Origin: Cyanidium caldarium
Taxonomy: Eukaryota > Rhodophyta > Bangiophyceae > Cyanidiales > Cyanidiaceae
Assembly (NCBI GenBank): GCA_026184775.1
Contig: JANCYW010000018.1
Coordinates: 1 to 64,000 of the forward strand
Length of the DNA: 64,000 nucleotides
Direction: 5' to 3'
A model generated the notes under the pieces. That model saw only the letters and a program-made list of their open reading frames with translations. It ran no database searches and was not told the DNA's origin. The translations under genes and the position numbers were made by a program. Shown one piece after another: positions 45,545 through 55,734 of the stretch (position 1 is the stretch's first letter; each line of letters starts with the position of its first letter).

Positions 45545-46855
45545 ATGAACGTCGAGGTGTTGTTTATAGGCGGCGGTGTCGGAGGACGGGCACCGGCTCG
45601 ACGAGTCGATCGGCGGCGGTCGCCCGATTCCGTGGAGGAAGCCGCCCGATGTCGCTCCTGGAACGACGGAAGATCGAAAAGACACTGGCACGCCCCATGG
45701 CATCGGCACCGAGGTGAATTGCCTCCCCAACGACTTTGGCGACGCTCACCCACACCATTTCGCCTCCGCCTGAGCGGCGCCGGCGATGACGCCTCTCTGC
45801 ACCCGCCGCCGGTCCCTCTCGCATCCCTGTCACTCACCCTGGACGTCAAGTGGTGGGCGCGGGCGGCACTGGTGGCCACCACCGTGGTATGGACCGCCAA
45901 CAACGTCCTGGTCAAGACATTGTACGCGCGTGGCTTGCCGCCGGGCTTTGTCACCGCGGCGCGCTTCTCCCTCTCGGCGCTCTTCATGCTGCCCATGGTG
46001 CGCTGGAGCACGCTGCGGCCGGCGTTCTCGCTGTCGCTGGCCGCTTTCGGAGGCAATGCTTCGCTGGCCATGTCGCTGCTGTTCACCACCACCGGACGCG
46101 CATCGTTCTTCTCGTCCACCTCGGTGGTGCTGACGCCGCTGCTGGAGGCGCTGCTGTTCGGCACCCGCGTCACCGTGGCGATGATGGCCTCGAGCTGTCT
46201 CTGTCTGGGCGGGGTGTATTGGATGTCGCGCGAGGGGCTGGCGGCGGCGGTAGCCACCAGTGCCACCACCGCGGCATCCGACACGGCGGCGGTCGGTTGG
46301 CGCGCCCTGCTCTCCCTGCTGCGCGGTGACCTGCTGGCGCTGATGGCGGCGTTCTGGTTCGCGCTGTACACGGTGCGCCTGAGCCGCGAAGCGCCCAAGT
46401 ATCACTCGCAGGCGCTGAGCTCCTCGTTGCGGGTATGGACCGCGTGCCTGGCCAGCATATGGGCCACCGTGGAGGGATGGTTGGCGGCGCGCGCCCGAGA
46501 GCGGGCCAGCGTCGCCGTGCACGGATCGGCGGTGGCGGTGATGGGCAGTGCCCGACACAGCACCCCGGCGCTCTCACTCCTGTGGCAGTTGGGGCCGTGG
46601 GCCTGGGCCGGCCTGGCCGCCCTGGCAGTGCTGGTCATCTTGGGCGCGCTGTTCCAGGTGTTTGGACAAAAGTCGGTGCCGAGCCAGGAGGCGTCAGTGC
46701 TGTACACCCTGAACCCGGTGTGGACGTCACTGGCCGGTCACTTGTTCCTGGCCGAACAGTTCACTCGAGACCAGGCACTGGGCGGCGCGTGCATCCTGCT
46801 GGGATGTCTGCTGGCCGCTGTCCGCCCGCGCACGAAGAACCCGGGACGGTCGTGA
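45545..46855 (+). CDS. EamA/DMT-family transporter
   Basis: This 436-residue protein has about ten membrane helices in two EamA halves, beginning WWARAALVATTVVWTANNVL and ending GGACILLGCLLAAVRP. Typical features are TTGRASFFSSTSVVLTPLLE in the first half and EASVLYTLNPVWTSLAGHLF in the second, both recognised EamA signatures. The first ~95 residues are Arg/His/Pro-rich with no membrane segment and could be a plastid transit peptide; a start nearer the first helix is possible. Members move metabolites or drugs. The substrate cannot be inferred. It follows the kinase gene by 43 bp on the same strand. Confidence 0.78.
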   Translation: MNVEVLFIGGGVGGRAPARRVDRRRSPDSVEEAARCRSWNDGRSKRHWHAPWHRHRGELPPQRLWRRSPTPFRLRLSGAGDDASLHPPPVPLASLSLTLDVKWWARAALVATTVVWTANNVLVKTLYARGLPPGFVTAARFSLSALFMLPMVRWSTLRPAFSLSLAAFGGNASLAMSLLFTTTGRASFFSSTSVVLTPLLEALLFGTRVTVAMMASSCLCLGGVYWMSREGLAAAVATSATTAASDTAAVGWRALLSLLRGDLLALMAAFWFALYTVRLSREAPKYHSQALSSSLRVWTACLASIWATVEGWLAARARERASVAVHGSAVAVMGSARHSTPALSLLWQLGPWAWAGLAALAVLVILGALFQVFGQKSVPSQEASVLYTLNPVWTSLAGHLFLAEQFTRDQALGGACILLGCLLAAVRPRTKNPGRS

Positions 46856-47321
46856 GGGAGAGAGAGAGAACGGGTGGCAAGAACGGTCACAGACAGGATG
46901 CAGCGGCGCTGAGAGTGATCCGCTGTGACCTGTTACCGCGTAGTGTGCATCTCGTTCGCGAAAAGGGATCGGGCGCCCTCACCTTCACAAGTCACCGTGT
47001 GAGGTCGGACGGGAGAGCGCGCGCCCGACGTTGCGGGATCGTCCGCAATGCGCCATCGAGCGGGCGCTCGCGCGGTACGCGAAATTCGCGCGCGCGGTCG
47101 TCGTCGTCGTCGTCGTACGTAGCGCGCGCGCGCGCGAGGTGGAGCGTACAGGGCGGCAAGTCGAGTGGCACCGCTCATCGAGGTCGTCGATAACACACCC
47201 CTTCCCATTTCACTCTCAGCGGGCGCAGTATGCTTTCATCTCCATCGCCTCCGACTTGTCGCTTCCACCGCTGGTAGCTCGCCAGCCCCCCTGCACCCTC
47301 TTTTCCGAATGCCCGCTGTGC
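46856..47321. other. Intergenic region, 466 bp, with GTC and CG repeats
   Basis: No gene is supported here. A (GTC)n run occupies about 47098-47118 and CG-rich tracts flank it (47085-47096 and 47126-47139). The frame of the following gene stays open upstream to 47031 but without an ATG. I see no RNA gene. Confidence 0.4.
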
Positions 47322-48221
47322 ATGCACTCCGGCAAGACGTCTATCGAATTCCCGCTCGTCAACGCCCTTCTGCGTCGCGGTTCCACCACCCTGCTCACCA
47401 GCGACTGGCGCGAGGAGACTACCGCGCTCGCTCGCGCCTTCCTCACGGAGGTGCTCGTGCGTCACGAGTTGCAGTCCACACCCTCCGCCCGTCCGGTCGC
47501 ACTGGTGAGCTCGGACGAACCGCTGCACTGGTGGCTGCCGCCATGGCTGCACAAGCGCCTGCAATCGGGTGACGGCGCTCGGCAAGAATCGTCGGTGGTA
47601 CGCGCGCTGCAGGCGGATCACTCACTCATCGTGCTGGTGTCGCTCAGCGCGGCGTTGCACGCGGAACGCGCCCCCGCCGAGCCGACCTCCCTGCTGCACA
47701 GCTGGATTCTGGGCCATGTGCCGTCGCCGCACACCTCCAGCACCGTGGTGGCGGTGTTCCGCCCGGCCGAACACTCGCGCTTGGTGGCGGATGCGGTGCT
47801 GGCCGCCGGCACCGCCCGCGTCGACTTCCCACCCGACGGCGGATGCGTATGCACGGTGCACCCGGCGTCAGCCCATCACCCAATCATGCGCGCCTTTGAC
47901 GTCGCGTGGCGCGTAGACGGCGCCTCGTCCGCACCGCAGTTGCACTTTAGCGAGCGTCCGTACGCCCCCGCCGCTACCGCGCCCCCGTCGACCGACCCCA
48001 GCGTGGAGCACCTCGCCACCGAGCTGCCATTCTCCATCACGCTCACCGAGCGACAGAACCGGGCACGAGAGCAGGTGCGCCTGCCGTACGAACATCGCGA
48101 CGCCACCCTGGCCGATGCCGCACTGCGCACGCCGGAGGGCTTTCTGGTGCTGGACAATGTCGAGGCCGACGAGCCCGGCAGCGACCCCGAAGTGTCCAGC
48201 GATGAAGATCTGGACGTCTAG
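47322..48221 (+). CDS. Elongator subunit ELP5-like
   Basis: The 299-residue protein lacks Walker motifs but has the RecA-like layout of the Elp4-5-6 group. The C-terminal part is the most diagnostic: ATELPFSITLTERQNRAREQ, then VRLPYEHR, then an acidic end VSSDEDLDV, as in ELP5. The N-terminus, FPLVNALLRRGSTTLLTSDW, fits the first strand and helix. Elongator modifies wobble uridines of tRNAs, and the Elp4-5-6 ring aids substrate release. The ATG at 47322 is the first in frame after an extended open region. The stop codon overlaps the stop of the convergent aminotransferase gene by four bases (48218-48221). Confidence 0.68.
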   Translation: MHSGKTSIEFPLVNALLRRGSTTLLTSDWREETTALARAFLTEVLVRHELQSTPSARPVALVSSDEPLHWWLPPWLHKRLQSGDGARQESSVVRALQADHSLIVLVSLSAALHAERAPAEPTSLLHSWILGHVPSPHTSSTVVAVFRPAEHSRLVADAVLAAGTARVDFPPDGGCVCTVHPASAHHPIMRAFDVAWRVDGASSAPQLHFSERPYAPAATAPPSTDPSVEHLATELPFSITLTERQNRAREQVRLPYEHRDATLADAALRTPEGFLVLDNVEADEPGSDPEVSSDEDLDV

Positions 48222-49627
48222 CTGGATTCTTGGCTGAGTGGCGCTCCAGCGCGAGCACGCTCCCTGCGGTCTCGGGTTACATCTCCGTGAGAGGCGAAGG
48301 CGATGATCCCGCGTTCCAGTCGGTTCAGCGCGTCGTGCAGCACGTCCGGTCGGTTGATATCCAACGCTCCGAAAGCGAACCGAATGCAACAATCCTCCGG
48401 CCGGGTGCCGAACACTTGTCCGGGCGCCACCAGGACGGAGAAGCGCTCCGCCAAAAAGCAACACAGCTGCATATCGGTACCAGAGGCGGGGCGTGCTGCC
48501 GCGGCATCACGCACCCCAGGACACACCTGCATGAAAGCGTAAAACGCTCCGCTGCAACTCCGGTGCCGCCGCCCCCACAACCGCACCCAACGGTGCTCCT
48601 CCATCTGCTTCAGCCGATGCATCACTTGTGCATGCCGCAATCGCATGGCCAGCTGGCGTGACTGCAGCGTCGCGATACACGCCGGGTCGCGCAGCACGCC
48701 CGCCGCCAGCCGCTGATTAGCACGACCAGCATGCGTGACCAGCGTGTCGTTCACTTTCAGCATGCTCTGGTGCAGGTCGCGGTGGTGTGGATAGATCACG
48801 TAGCCGACGCGATAACCCGCCATGCCGAACGATTTGGACATGGTGAACAGGTGGATGGTGCAGCGGTGCATCGCGTACGGCCGGCGACGGGCCACCGGCA
48901 TGCCGGCTGGCGTCTTTTCCACCACCGGTGTTGCTGCTTGCCGGAAATCGAAATGCTCATACGCCTCGTCCACCACCAGCCACCAGCCATGTCTCCAACA
49001 AATGTCTGCCATGCCCTCCAACTCGCCATTCTCCAGCACATCGCCCGTCGGATTGTCCGGTGTGCACACCACCACCGCGCGCACTCGTTGCAGCCGATCC
49101 ATCGAGTCGGTACCGTCTTCTGCGGGTTTCCTCTCCTCCCCCTGCACCCACTCCGACAGGGCCGCGTAGGCCGACTGTCCCGGCGCGCGGTGCAAGATGC
49201 GCGTCGTGACGTTGCTCTGCAGGCAGGCGGAGTGGTGGCTGAAATAGTACGGCGCGAAGAGGATCACCTCGTCGCCGGCATCGCACACACACAACAGCAC
49301 GTTGACGAATGCCTGATTGGAGCCGGCAGTCACCATCACTCGGTAGTCGATCGCGTCCACGTCGACACCGTTCTGCTCCCGCAGCTTGTGCCGTACGGCC
49401 TCTAACAGCGCCGACTCGCCCTGCACGCTGCCGTAGCCGTGGTCGACGGCAGCCTCCTCAACAACACTGCCGGCGTATGCGTAAAGCGGCGCCGGCGGCG
49501 GCCCGAAACAACTCTCACCAGCACACGCCAACACCATGCCCTCACGCCCTCCATACGTTTGCACCAATGAGTCGATGGCGGCCACCCGCAGCGACCGCGA
49601 CCGGCAGGAAACCGAGAGACTCTTCAT
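48218..49627 (-). CDS. Class I/II PLP-dependent aminotransferase
   Basis: This 469-residue enzyme has the usual fold-type I features: VTAGSNQAFVNVLL near residues 100-113, VVCTPDNPTGDVL, VVDEAYEHF, and the pyridoxal lysine K265 in TMSKSFGMAGYRVGY. The RFAFGALD region contains the carboxylate-binding arginine. Overall it resembles plant ISS1/VAS1-type aromatic or methionine aminotransferases and aspartate-aminotransferase relatives; the exact substrate is uncertain. The ATG at 49627 precedes MKSLSVSCRSRSL, a short basic leader that may or may not target an organelle. The 3' end overlaps the ELP5-like gene by four bases. Confidence 0.78.
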   Translation of the reverse strand: MKSLSVSCRSRSLRVAAIDSLVQTYGGREGMVLACAGESCFGPPPAPLYAYAGSVVEEAAVDHGYGSVQGESALLEAVRHKLREQNGVDVDAIDYRVMVTAGSNQAFVNVLLCVCDAGDEVILFAPYYFSHHSACLQSNVTTRILHRAPGQSAYAALSEWVQGEERKPAEDGTDSMDRLQRVRAVVVCTPDNPTGDVLENGELEGMADICWRHGWWLVVDEAYEHFDFRQAATPVVEKTPAGMPVARRRPYAMHRCTIHLFTMSKSFGMAGYRVGYVIYPHHRDLHQSMLKVNDTLVTHAGRANQRLAAGVLRDPACIATLQSRQLAMRLRHAQVMHRLKQMEEHRWVRLWGRRHRSCSGAFYAFMQVCPGVRDAAAARPASGTDMQLCCFLAERFSVLVAPGQVFGTRPEDCCIRFAFGALDINRPDVLHDALNRLERGIIAFASHGDVTRDRRERARAGAPLSQESS

Positions 49628-50007
49628 AGAAAGGGAGATTCAGAATACATTGCGCGATGATCTGTACACGTCGGAAAAGGTGCGGCCTATCTCACTGACT
49701 TGGCTGAACGATAAAAAGTGGTCAGCTCGTCCTCACTGTCATCCAGCGGCATGTCGTGACCTTCGAATGCGCTCCTCCACCCGTTCGTCGATCGCGGCGA
49801 TCACACGCGACGGGCGATCCGCGTCGAATGGGCGAGCGGTGACGAGGGCACCGTAACGCACGTTGCGTAGCTGCCTTTGGTGGCGCTGGAGAGATCACAC
49901 CCGCACGGCAACCGCAAAGAAGCCGTAGCGGGGGGCGCGAGCACTTGGTCGTCAGGTTGGCGGGTGTTTGGAGGTTGAAAGAGGCGACGCTGGGGGCGGC
50001 TCGCTCT
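49628..50007. promoter_or_regulatory. Divergent intergenic region, 380 bp
   Basis: This is upstream of both the aminotransferase and the STAR gene. A short minus-strand frame around 49735-49880 encodes RPFDADRPSRVIAAIDERVE and lies next to a second frame with an acidic peptide, MPLDDSEDELTTFY. They look protein-like but are short and in different frames, so I do not call a gene. Confidence 0.4.
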
Positions 50008-51930
50008 ATGCGCGACGGGGAGCGCGATGGCGCCCTGGCTGCTCGGTGGACGGCGAACGCTGCCGGGCCGGTAGCCGGGGTGACTGCGGGCGGCGGCGGC
50101 GGCGGCGGCGGCGGCGTGGACTGGGACAGTGGTGGTCACGGAGGGGCAGCGGTGAGCTGGGCGGTGACGGCGGCGCCGCCGCGGAACGTCTCATGGGAGA
50201 GTTTCGGCAGCGGCTCGTCGGGCGGCAGTCAGTTGAGCGGCGGCGGTGCTACCAACCCGATGGCGCTTCCCGGCGGGATGGGCGTATGGGCCGCTCCGGG
50301 CGCGACTACCTCGGCTGGCGGCACGGCGTCGGCGGGATTCCCGGGGCTGGGTTGGAGGATGGGCGCGGATCGTTATCGCGCACTATCGGACGCGGCGCCG
50401 CACCCGGAAGACGGCGCAGGGCCCGAGGCGCTGGCGTGGCGGCCGATGCGGAGCGGCAGGGGTGCCGGTGCGAGCGCGTTTCCCGATGATCACCACGGGG
50501 AGACGGGCGCCTACTGGCCGACGGCTGCCGCCTTTCTGCCCCAGATGTACGATGACTCGGCCAGAGCCTCGTTGCCGACGGGCGACGCCAGCGGGTACAC
50601 CGCATCACTGCCGACGGCCGCCAAACGAAGCGCCGGCGCCAACGGCTCTAATGCCAGAGACACCCGTCTGCCGCGACGCAGTGCCTCGTTCGCCTCGCTG
50701 CACGTAGGAGCCACCGCGCCCTCTCCGCCGCCGCCGACCTCGCCAGTCCCGTCGCTACTGGAGTCGTCGGCGCGGCTGGTGCTGGAGGAGTTGAAGCGAG
50801 AAAAGGCGCTGCTGGAACCGCTGCGGGAACAAGTGCCACGTGTCTGGTTTATGTTGGGTGCGGAGGTGCACCGCGTGTCCAAAATCCTGCGCCAGAGCTC
50901 GGCGCCGTCGCAGCTGGAGAGTTACGGCGCCGCCCGCAACACCTCACATCCGCAGTTGGCGCCGACGACGGAGCGTAATGTGGGCGGCCTGTTGCCACGC
51001 TCACCGTCGCACGGCGGTCTGCTCTCGAGCGATCCGATGCGATACGACGATTCCGATGGCGTCGATGCGTACCGCCTGCAGGAGATGACGCGGTTCCTGG
51101 AGCGCGACATGTACTTGAGCGGTGCGGCCGAGGCCGCTGCACCGCTGAGGCCGGTGGCGGAGCACTGCGGTGAGATGCCCAAACGCGGTGCGCTGGGTCG
51201 CGTGCCGTCGGCGTTGGCGTTGGCGTCTGCCTCCACCCATGCGGTCAACAGCGGTGACCAGCATGATCACGTTGGCGGCACTCGGCCGATGGTGCGCAAA
51301 CGTTGTCGCATACCGGTGCCGACCGACCAGTACCCGGACTTTAATTTCGTGGGGCGGCTGCTGGGACCGCGCGGCGCCACCCTGAAGAAACTGGAGAACG
51401 AGACCGGTTGTAAGATTATGATCCGCGGACGCGGCTCCATCCGCAAAGACAAGGAGGCGGAGGTGGTGGGCAAACCCGGTTGGGAGCACGTGTTCAGCGA
51501 GCCGCTGCACGTGATTCTGGAGGCGGAGATGGAGGAGGACGCGGCCGATGAGGCGTTGCGGCGCGCGCGCGAATCGCTGGAGCTGCTGCTGGTGCCGGTG
51601 CCCGAGGAGCTGGACACGTTGAAGCGACAGCAGCTGCGGGAGCTGGCCATTTTGAACGGCACGTTTCGCGGCAGTGTGTCCGACTCGGCGCTGGGATGGC
51701 CGGCACCGACATCGTCATCGGCGGCGGCCTTGGGCGGTGCGCCTCTGGAGGGCGGTCCGGCGAATGCGCCCGGCAATGGCGCACATGCACGTCGCCTGCG
51801 GCGATCGTTCTCGCTCGCCAGCGGCCATGCCGGAGGCGGCACTGCCGCGGTCCCCGAGTACACGCCTTTTGGCAGCGGGCTCGAGTTACCCGAACTGCAT
51901 CCCCCGCCCCCTTCCCGACCGGATAACTGA
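50008..51930 (+). CDS. STAR-family KH RNA-binding protein
   Basis: The protein has 640 residues. Residues ~430-550 form a STAR-type KH domain: VPTDQYPDFNFVGRLLGPRG, ATLKKLENETGCKIMIRGRG, SIRKDKEAE, LHVILEAE and a QUA2-like end KRQQLRELAILNGTFRG. This pattern is shared with Quaking, GLD-1, Sam68, SF1 and plant SPIN1-type proteins, and is closest to the plant type. Such proteins bind bipartite RNA motifs in splicing or translational control. The N-terminal 400 residues are Gly/Ser/Ala-rich with a poly-Gly run from GGC repeats at 50090-50116. The ATG at 50008 is the first true ATG in frame. Confidence 0.86.
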   Translation: MRDGERDGALAARWTANAAGPVAGVTAGGGGGGGGGVDWDSGGHGGAAVSWAVTAAPPRNVSWESFGSGSSGGSQLSGGGATNPMALPGGMGVWAAPGATTSAGGTASAGFPGLGWRMGADRYRALSDAAPHPEDGAGPEALAWRPMRSGRGAGASAFPDDHHGETGAYWPTAAAFLPQMYDDSARASLPTGDASGYTASLPTAAKRSAGANGSNARDTRLPRRSASFASLHVGATAPSPPPPTSPVPSLLESSARLVLEELKREKALLEPLREQVPRVWFMLGAEVHRVSKILRQSSAPSQLESYGAARNTSHPQLAPTTERNVGGLLPRSPSHGGLLSSDPMRYDDSDGVDAYRLQEMTRFLERDMYLSGAAEAAAPLRPVAEHCGEMPKRGALGRVPSALALASASTHAVNSGDQHDHVGGTRPMVRKRCRIPVPTDQYPDFNFVGRLLGPRGATLKKLENETGCKIMIRGRGSIRKDKEAEVVGKPGWEHVFSEPLHVILEAEMEEDAADEALRRARESLELLLVPVPEELDTLKRQQLRELAILNGTFRGSVSDSALGWPAPTSSSAAALGGAPLEGGPANAPGNGAHARRLRRSFSLASGHAGGGTAAVPEYTPFGSGLELPELHPPPPSRPDN

Positions 51931-52461
51931 GTCGAGGGTGGCCGCAGCGCGAGGTGTCTCTTAGTACGGCCGTCGTGTGTGTCTACTACCAAAGCGCGCC
52001 CCGAAGTGTAACCCTAAAATTGCGCTTGCCTTACTGGACGTGTGCCATTGAGTCTAATACCTTCTCTTCATGCCCCTGATGGATCTCTCTCTGTCTTTTC
52101 CGACTCACGCTCCCGCTCTGCGACAACAATAATCGTCTCGTTCGACGACATGCACGCGAGGCGGGCCCGCCGCCGCCCAAGAACAATCTCTCGTTTCGTC
52201 TTCTACTTGCGCGGATGCCATTTTAAGCGCTCTTGAGGCGGAGAACGCTTGTAGACTATCGCCAGTGTGATAGCTGCTTTTTGCGGTGAGGAACCTGGTG
52301 ATTGCGCCTCAGGTGGCATCCCTCAGTGGTGTGCGAGTGGGTGCTGCTGTCGCGGTGCCGCTGCGCCCTCGTCACGCCCGCGTGCACGACAAGCTCGGCA
52401 CGGCCGGCGCGCGCGCGCACCCAGGCGCCGGGCCCGCGAACGAAGCGCGCTCCATCCCGCC
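51931..52461. other. Intergenic region, 531 bp
   Basis: This lies between the STAR and MADS-box genes, both on the plus strand. The first half is less GC-rich and pyrimidine-rich, and the MADS frame stays open upstream to 52267 with Arg/Ala-rich codons. I see no gene, tRNA or repeat. Confidence 0.4.
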
Positions 52462-54126
52462 ATGGGCCGCCGCCGCGTCCCCCTCGAGCTGGTGAAGAAC
52501 GACAAGGCTCGCAACAACACTTTCCTCAAGCGGAAGAATGGCCTGTTCAAAAAAGTCATGGAGCTGAGCATCCTCTGCGACTGCGAGATCGGCATCGTCA
52601 TGTTCAATCACAACGGCAAACTGGTGGAGTATTCCAGCGGGGGCGTGGAACGACTGCCTGACCTGGTGCGGCGCTGGGGCGAATACACCGGCCCGGCGGA
52701 GAGCAAGAGCAACCGCACCGCGTTGCAGTCGGCGTCGGGCAACGCCGAGCAGCGCTACCCGCGGTGGACGGTGCAGCCGCTGCAACCGCCCGGCAGCAGT
52801 GGCAGCAACGCCGCCGCCGATGGACGGGCGGCCGGCCGTCGACGCCCGCACCCCAGCATGCCTGCGGCGCTGGGCGATGGTGAATGGAAGACGGCCCGCG
52901 AGCGCACCCTCCTATCCAGCCAACTGGGCCTCATGAACGATCCGTCGCTGTACACCCATATCGACCCGGACACCATGGCCACGTACGAGGCAGTACAACA
53001 GGCGTACGCCGAACAGGAGATGGCGCGCGGTGCCGCTGCTGCTCCCGGTGAACCGGCCGCGGATACGCACACCAGCTCGTCGCCGCATGCGGCCGAAGCA
53101 TCCGGGCAGTCTGCCGACACCGGCGACACCGGCCGCTCGCCGGGCTCACAGCACAAACGTCATCGGCCGAGCGACCTGCGGGTGTCTATTCCAGCGTACG
53201 GCGCGGACATACCGCCGCCACCTCCGAATACAGACACCCCAACGGGAGACACGGTGCACGGGTTGGCGGAGGCAGCCCTGGCGTTGGAGAGCGCTCGCGG
53301 CGGCGGGGGCGGCGCGCAGGCGTCGATGGGGGCTCCAGGCAGCGGCGGTGCCCCCTCGGAGATCAACCAGCGCCTCTGGCCGTGGCTGCTGCCGCCGTCG
53401 TCCGCCGTGCCCACTCCCGCGGGCAACAACCATGGTGGCAACGGCAGCGGTGTCGATTGGTCATCGCTGTACTCCTCGCCCTACGTCACCACTCCGGCGG
53501 GCGCGTTCATGCCCGGCGCCTTGCCGCCCGCGTCGACCGGCAACGCCGTTCACCCGTCAGCGTTGCGCGGCCTGATGACGTCGCCGCGAAATCTGCCGCA
53601 CGGCGCGTCCAACCATCGACCGCCGGTGATGCTGGCGCCCACGCCGACAGCTGCCAACAACAACAACAACAACAACAACCAAACCTATAACGGCGGTGCC
53701 ACGGGCATGCCCTCGCAAATGCCCTGCGATCCCGCCATGCTTTATCCTGGCTACGCGACCATGCCGATGCGAGTGCATGCCGGCCTGCTCAGCCCGTCGT
53801 CGTTCCTGCACGACCCGTCCGGCCTGATGGCCACCCCGCGAGACAGTGTCGGCGCTGGCGGGTTGGGCGGCGGCTGGTTTCCGTACATCGGCACCGGCAA
53901 CACGCCGCGCTTCGGGCCGCCGATGACCACGGGCAATGCGGTGGCAACGTCGCCACCACTGCAGCAGCCGTCGCGAGCGGCCAGTGCGCCCGCACCGACG
54001 GCGACAGCCGTGCCGGAGACCGCGTCGGTGGCCGAGGCGCCAGCAGCAGCGCCCGAGCCCGTCGCCGCTGTACCGGCTACCGATACCACCGCCGACCTAG
54101 CCCAAGCCGGCGAACCGACTGCCTGA
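52462..54126 (+). CDS. MADS-box transcription factor, MEF2 type
   Basis: The 554-residue protein starts with a full MADS domain at residues 1-60: MGRRRVPLELVKNDKARNNT, then FLKRKNGLFKKVMELSILCD, then CEIGIVMFNHNGKLVEYSSG. The SILCDCEI phrase is characteristic of the MEF2-like (type II) branch rather than the SRF-like branch. MADS domains dimerise and bind CArG-type DNA elements. No keratin-like K domain follows, as in other unicellular algae. The remainder is disordered, Pro/Ala/Gly-rich, with a poly-Asn run from AAC repeats near 53655-53685. The ATG at 52462 is the exact domain start. Confidence 0.9.
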   Translation: MGRRRVPLELVKNDKARNNTFLKRKNGLFKKVMELSILCDCEIGIVMFNHNGKLVEYSSGGVERLPDLVRRWGEYTGPAESKSNRTALQSASGNAEQRYPRWTVQPLQPPGSSGSNAAADGRAAGRRRPHPSMPAALGDGEWKTARERTLLSSQLGLMNDPSLYTHIDPDTMATYEAVQQAYAEQEMARGAAAAPGEPAADTHTSSSPHAAEASGQSADTGDTGRSPGSQHKRHRPSDLRVSIPAYGADIPPPPPNTDTPTGDTVHGLAEAALALESARGGGGGAQASMGAPGSGGAPSEINQRLWPWLLPPSSAVPTPAGNNHGGNGSGVDWSSLYSSPYVTTPAGAFMPGALPPASTGNAVHPSALRGLMTSPRNLPHGASNHRPPVMLAPTPTAANNNNNNNNQTYNGGATGMPSQMPCDPAMLYPGYATMPMRVHAGLLSPSSFLHDPSGLMATPRDSVGAGGLGGGWFPYIGTGNTPRFGPPMTTGNAVATSPPLQQPSRAASAPAPTATAVPETASVAEAPAAAPEPVAAVPATDTTADLAQAGEPTA

Positions 54127-54381
54127 TGCGAGTCCGTGATCCAGGCGCGAGCGCGAGCACCCCCATCTACCACTCACATCGTGGAGAAGGAGAGCGGAAG
54201 TGGGGTGCGACCGGCCGCTTGCCACCGAACAGCCCTCCCATCGACATTCTCTCTCTCCGCCACCCCCACTGGTGTTCTCTAGCGTATTGGCACGTCTGGG
54301 AGGCGTGATTGTCTTAACTGCGCGCTCACCATCGCCCTCGCGACGCACAACCTAAAATCACGACACGCACCGCTGCGCTCT
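54127..54381. other. Intergenic, convergent MADS / DHS
   Basis: About 255 bp lies between two convergent genes and holds no recognisable feature. It probably contains the 3' UTRs. Confidence 0.35.
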
Positions 54382-55515
54382 TCACGTCACCGGCTCGGGA
54401 TGCGTGCGTGTATTTCGCGCAAACGTCTGCGACACCAGGAGCGGAAACAGAATCGATGCATCGCCGCACACTTTCACCGGCGCTGCCGCCCCGCTTATCT
54501 TGCCCCAGCTGACCGCCTCGTCGGGCGCCGCTCCGCTGTCGCTACCGTCATACTCCTGACCGGTGTTGATGTACACCGCATACTCGGCGCCGTTGCGCAT
54601 GAGGTTGGCGTTGCAGGTGTGGTGCTTGGCCACCCCGCCGCCGAGGATGATCATGCCGGTGCACGCAGATCGGATGGCCAGCCGGTTGATGCGGCGCACG
54701 TCGTCGATGACGTCGAGCACCATGCGGCGCTCATTGCGGTACGTCTGGAAGAATAGCATATCGCCGAGGGAGCCGTCGGTGATGGCCGGACAAAAGTAGG
54801 GGATGTCGTGTCGCTGCGCCCAGTAGGCGATCGAGTCCGGGTGGTCGATCTCGCGTCCGAGCCGCGCGATCATCTCGCTCGGCGTCCACACCGGCCGCTC
54901 CGCCACCATCTTGTCCAGCACCGGCATGAGCCACTCCTCAAAGCGACAGTAGTTGGCGTTGGGCACCAGCAGGTTGCCGATGCGGTTCAGGCCGCGCTCC
55001 CGTAGCTGCGCACCGTCCAGTCCAAAGGCGCCCACCAGCGTCGGCGCCAAGCACTTGATGAGGTCCTCCTCGATGCCGCCGCCGGTGGTCACCAGCACGT
55101 CCACCATGCGGTGTTGCACCAGAAAGCGAATACACTCGCGCACTCCGCTGGACACCAGGTTGGAGGTGTACGCCAGAAAGATGCGACAGCCGCCGGGCGC
55201 CCGCATCATCTCTTGCACGCGCTCCACCGCCAGCGCAAAGTGCGTCGCCTGAAAGCCCGTCGTCATGAAACTGGACAACACCGCATCGGCACTGAACGAT
55301 GTGTTAAAGTCGTGTCCGCGGACCGTCGGCGCCGCCTCCAACCACGCGCCATCCGCCGCGGACGCTTTCAGCACCACCGACCGCACCTGGTCAGACTCGT
55401 CCGTCTCCACAGAGGGTTTCTTGTGGCAGTTGTCTCGATCTTGTAGCGTCCTATCGTCCACCTCTCCCTCTGGCCATCCCGCATCTGGGCTGGTGGTCCC
55501 ATTCTCACCGTTCAT
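54382..55515 (-). CDS. DHS: Deoxyhypusine synthase
   Basis: This enzyme of 377 residues makes deoxyhypusine on translation factor eIF5A, using NAD and spermidine. Visible signatures are [93 protein letters not shown] and the active lysine in SWGKISG at about K339. All are complete and length is normal. The start is the ATG at 55515; a TTG three codons upstream is not used. It is divergent from the OCA6-like gene. Confidence 0.95.
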   Translation of the reverse strand: MNGENGTTSPDAGWPEGEVDDRTLQDRDNCHKKPSVETDESDQVRSVVLKASAADGAWLEAAPTVRGHDFNTSFSADAVLSSFMTTGFQATHFALAVERVQEMMRAPGGCRIFLAYTSNLVSSGVRECIRFLVQHRMVDVLVTTGGGIEEDLIKCLAPTLVGAFGLDGAQLRERGLNRIGNLLVPNANYCRFEEWLMPVLDKMVAERPVWTPSEMIARLGREIDHPDSIAYWAQRHDIPYFCPAITDGSLGDMLFFQTYRNERRMVLDVIDDVRRINRLAIRSACTGMIILGGGVAKHHTCNANLMRNGAEYAVYINTGQEYDGSDSGAAPDEAVSWGKISGAAAPVKVCGDASILFPLLVSQTFARNTRTHPEPVT

Positions 55516-55734
55516 CCTCCCCAACTCGAGGAGGTCGTCTCACCGCAGCGACCCAGCAGCTGGTCTGCGAAGACACCCGGTCGACGCCGCCGGTCGGGCG
55601 TTCCCGTTCGGTAGTGCAACGCCGCCTCGCAGACAGTATCATGCACGTTTACGACACCTCGGTGAGGACTTCCACCACCGGGGCAGAGGTGAATCCTGCT
55701 TGACCACCATCGAACTCATTTACTCACTCTGCTC

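Noticed and set aside
47031-47321. A 97-codon upstream extension of the ELP5-like frame
   Set aside because: It has no ATG and includes GTC and CG simple repeats. The family-like sequence begins right after the ATG at 47322.
49735-49880. A minus-strand peptide RPFDADRPSRVIAAIDERVE next to an acidic peptide in another frame
   Set aside because: Both are short and in different frames. An intron could join them, but no convincing splice sites were seen, so no gene is called.
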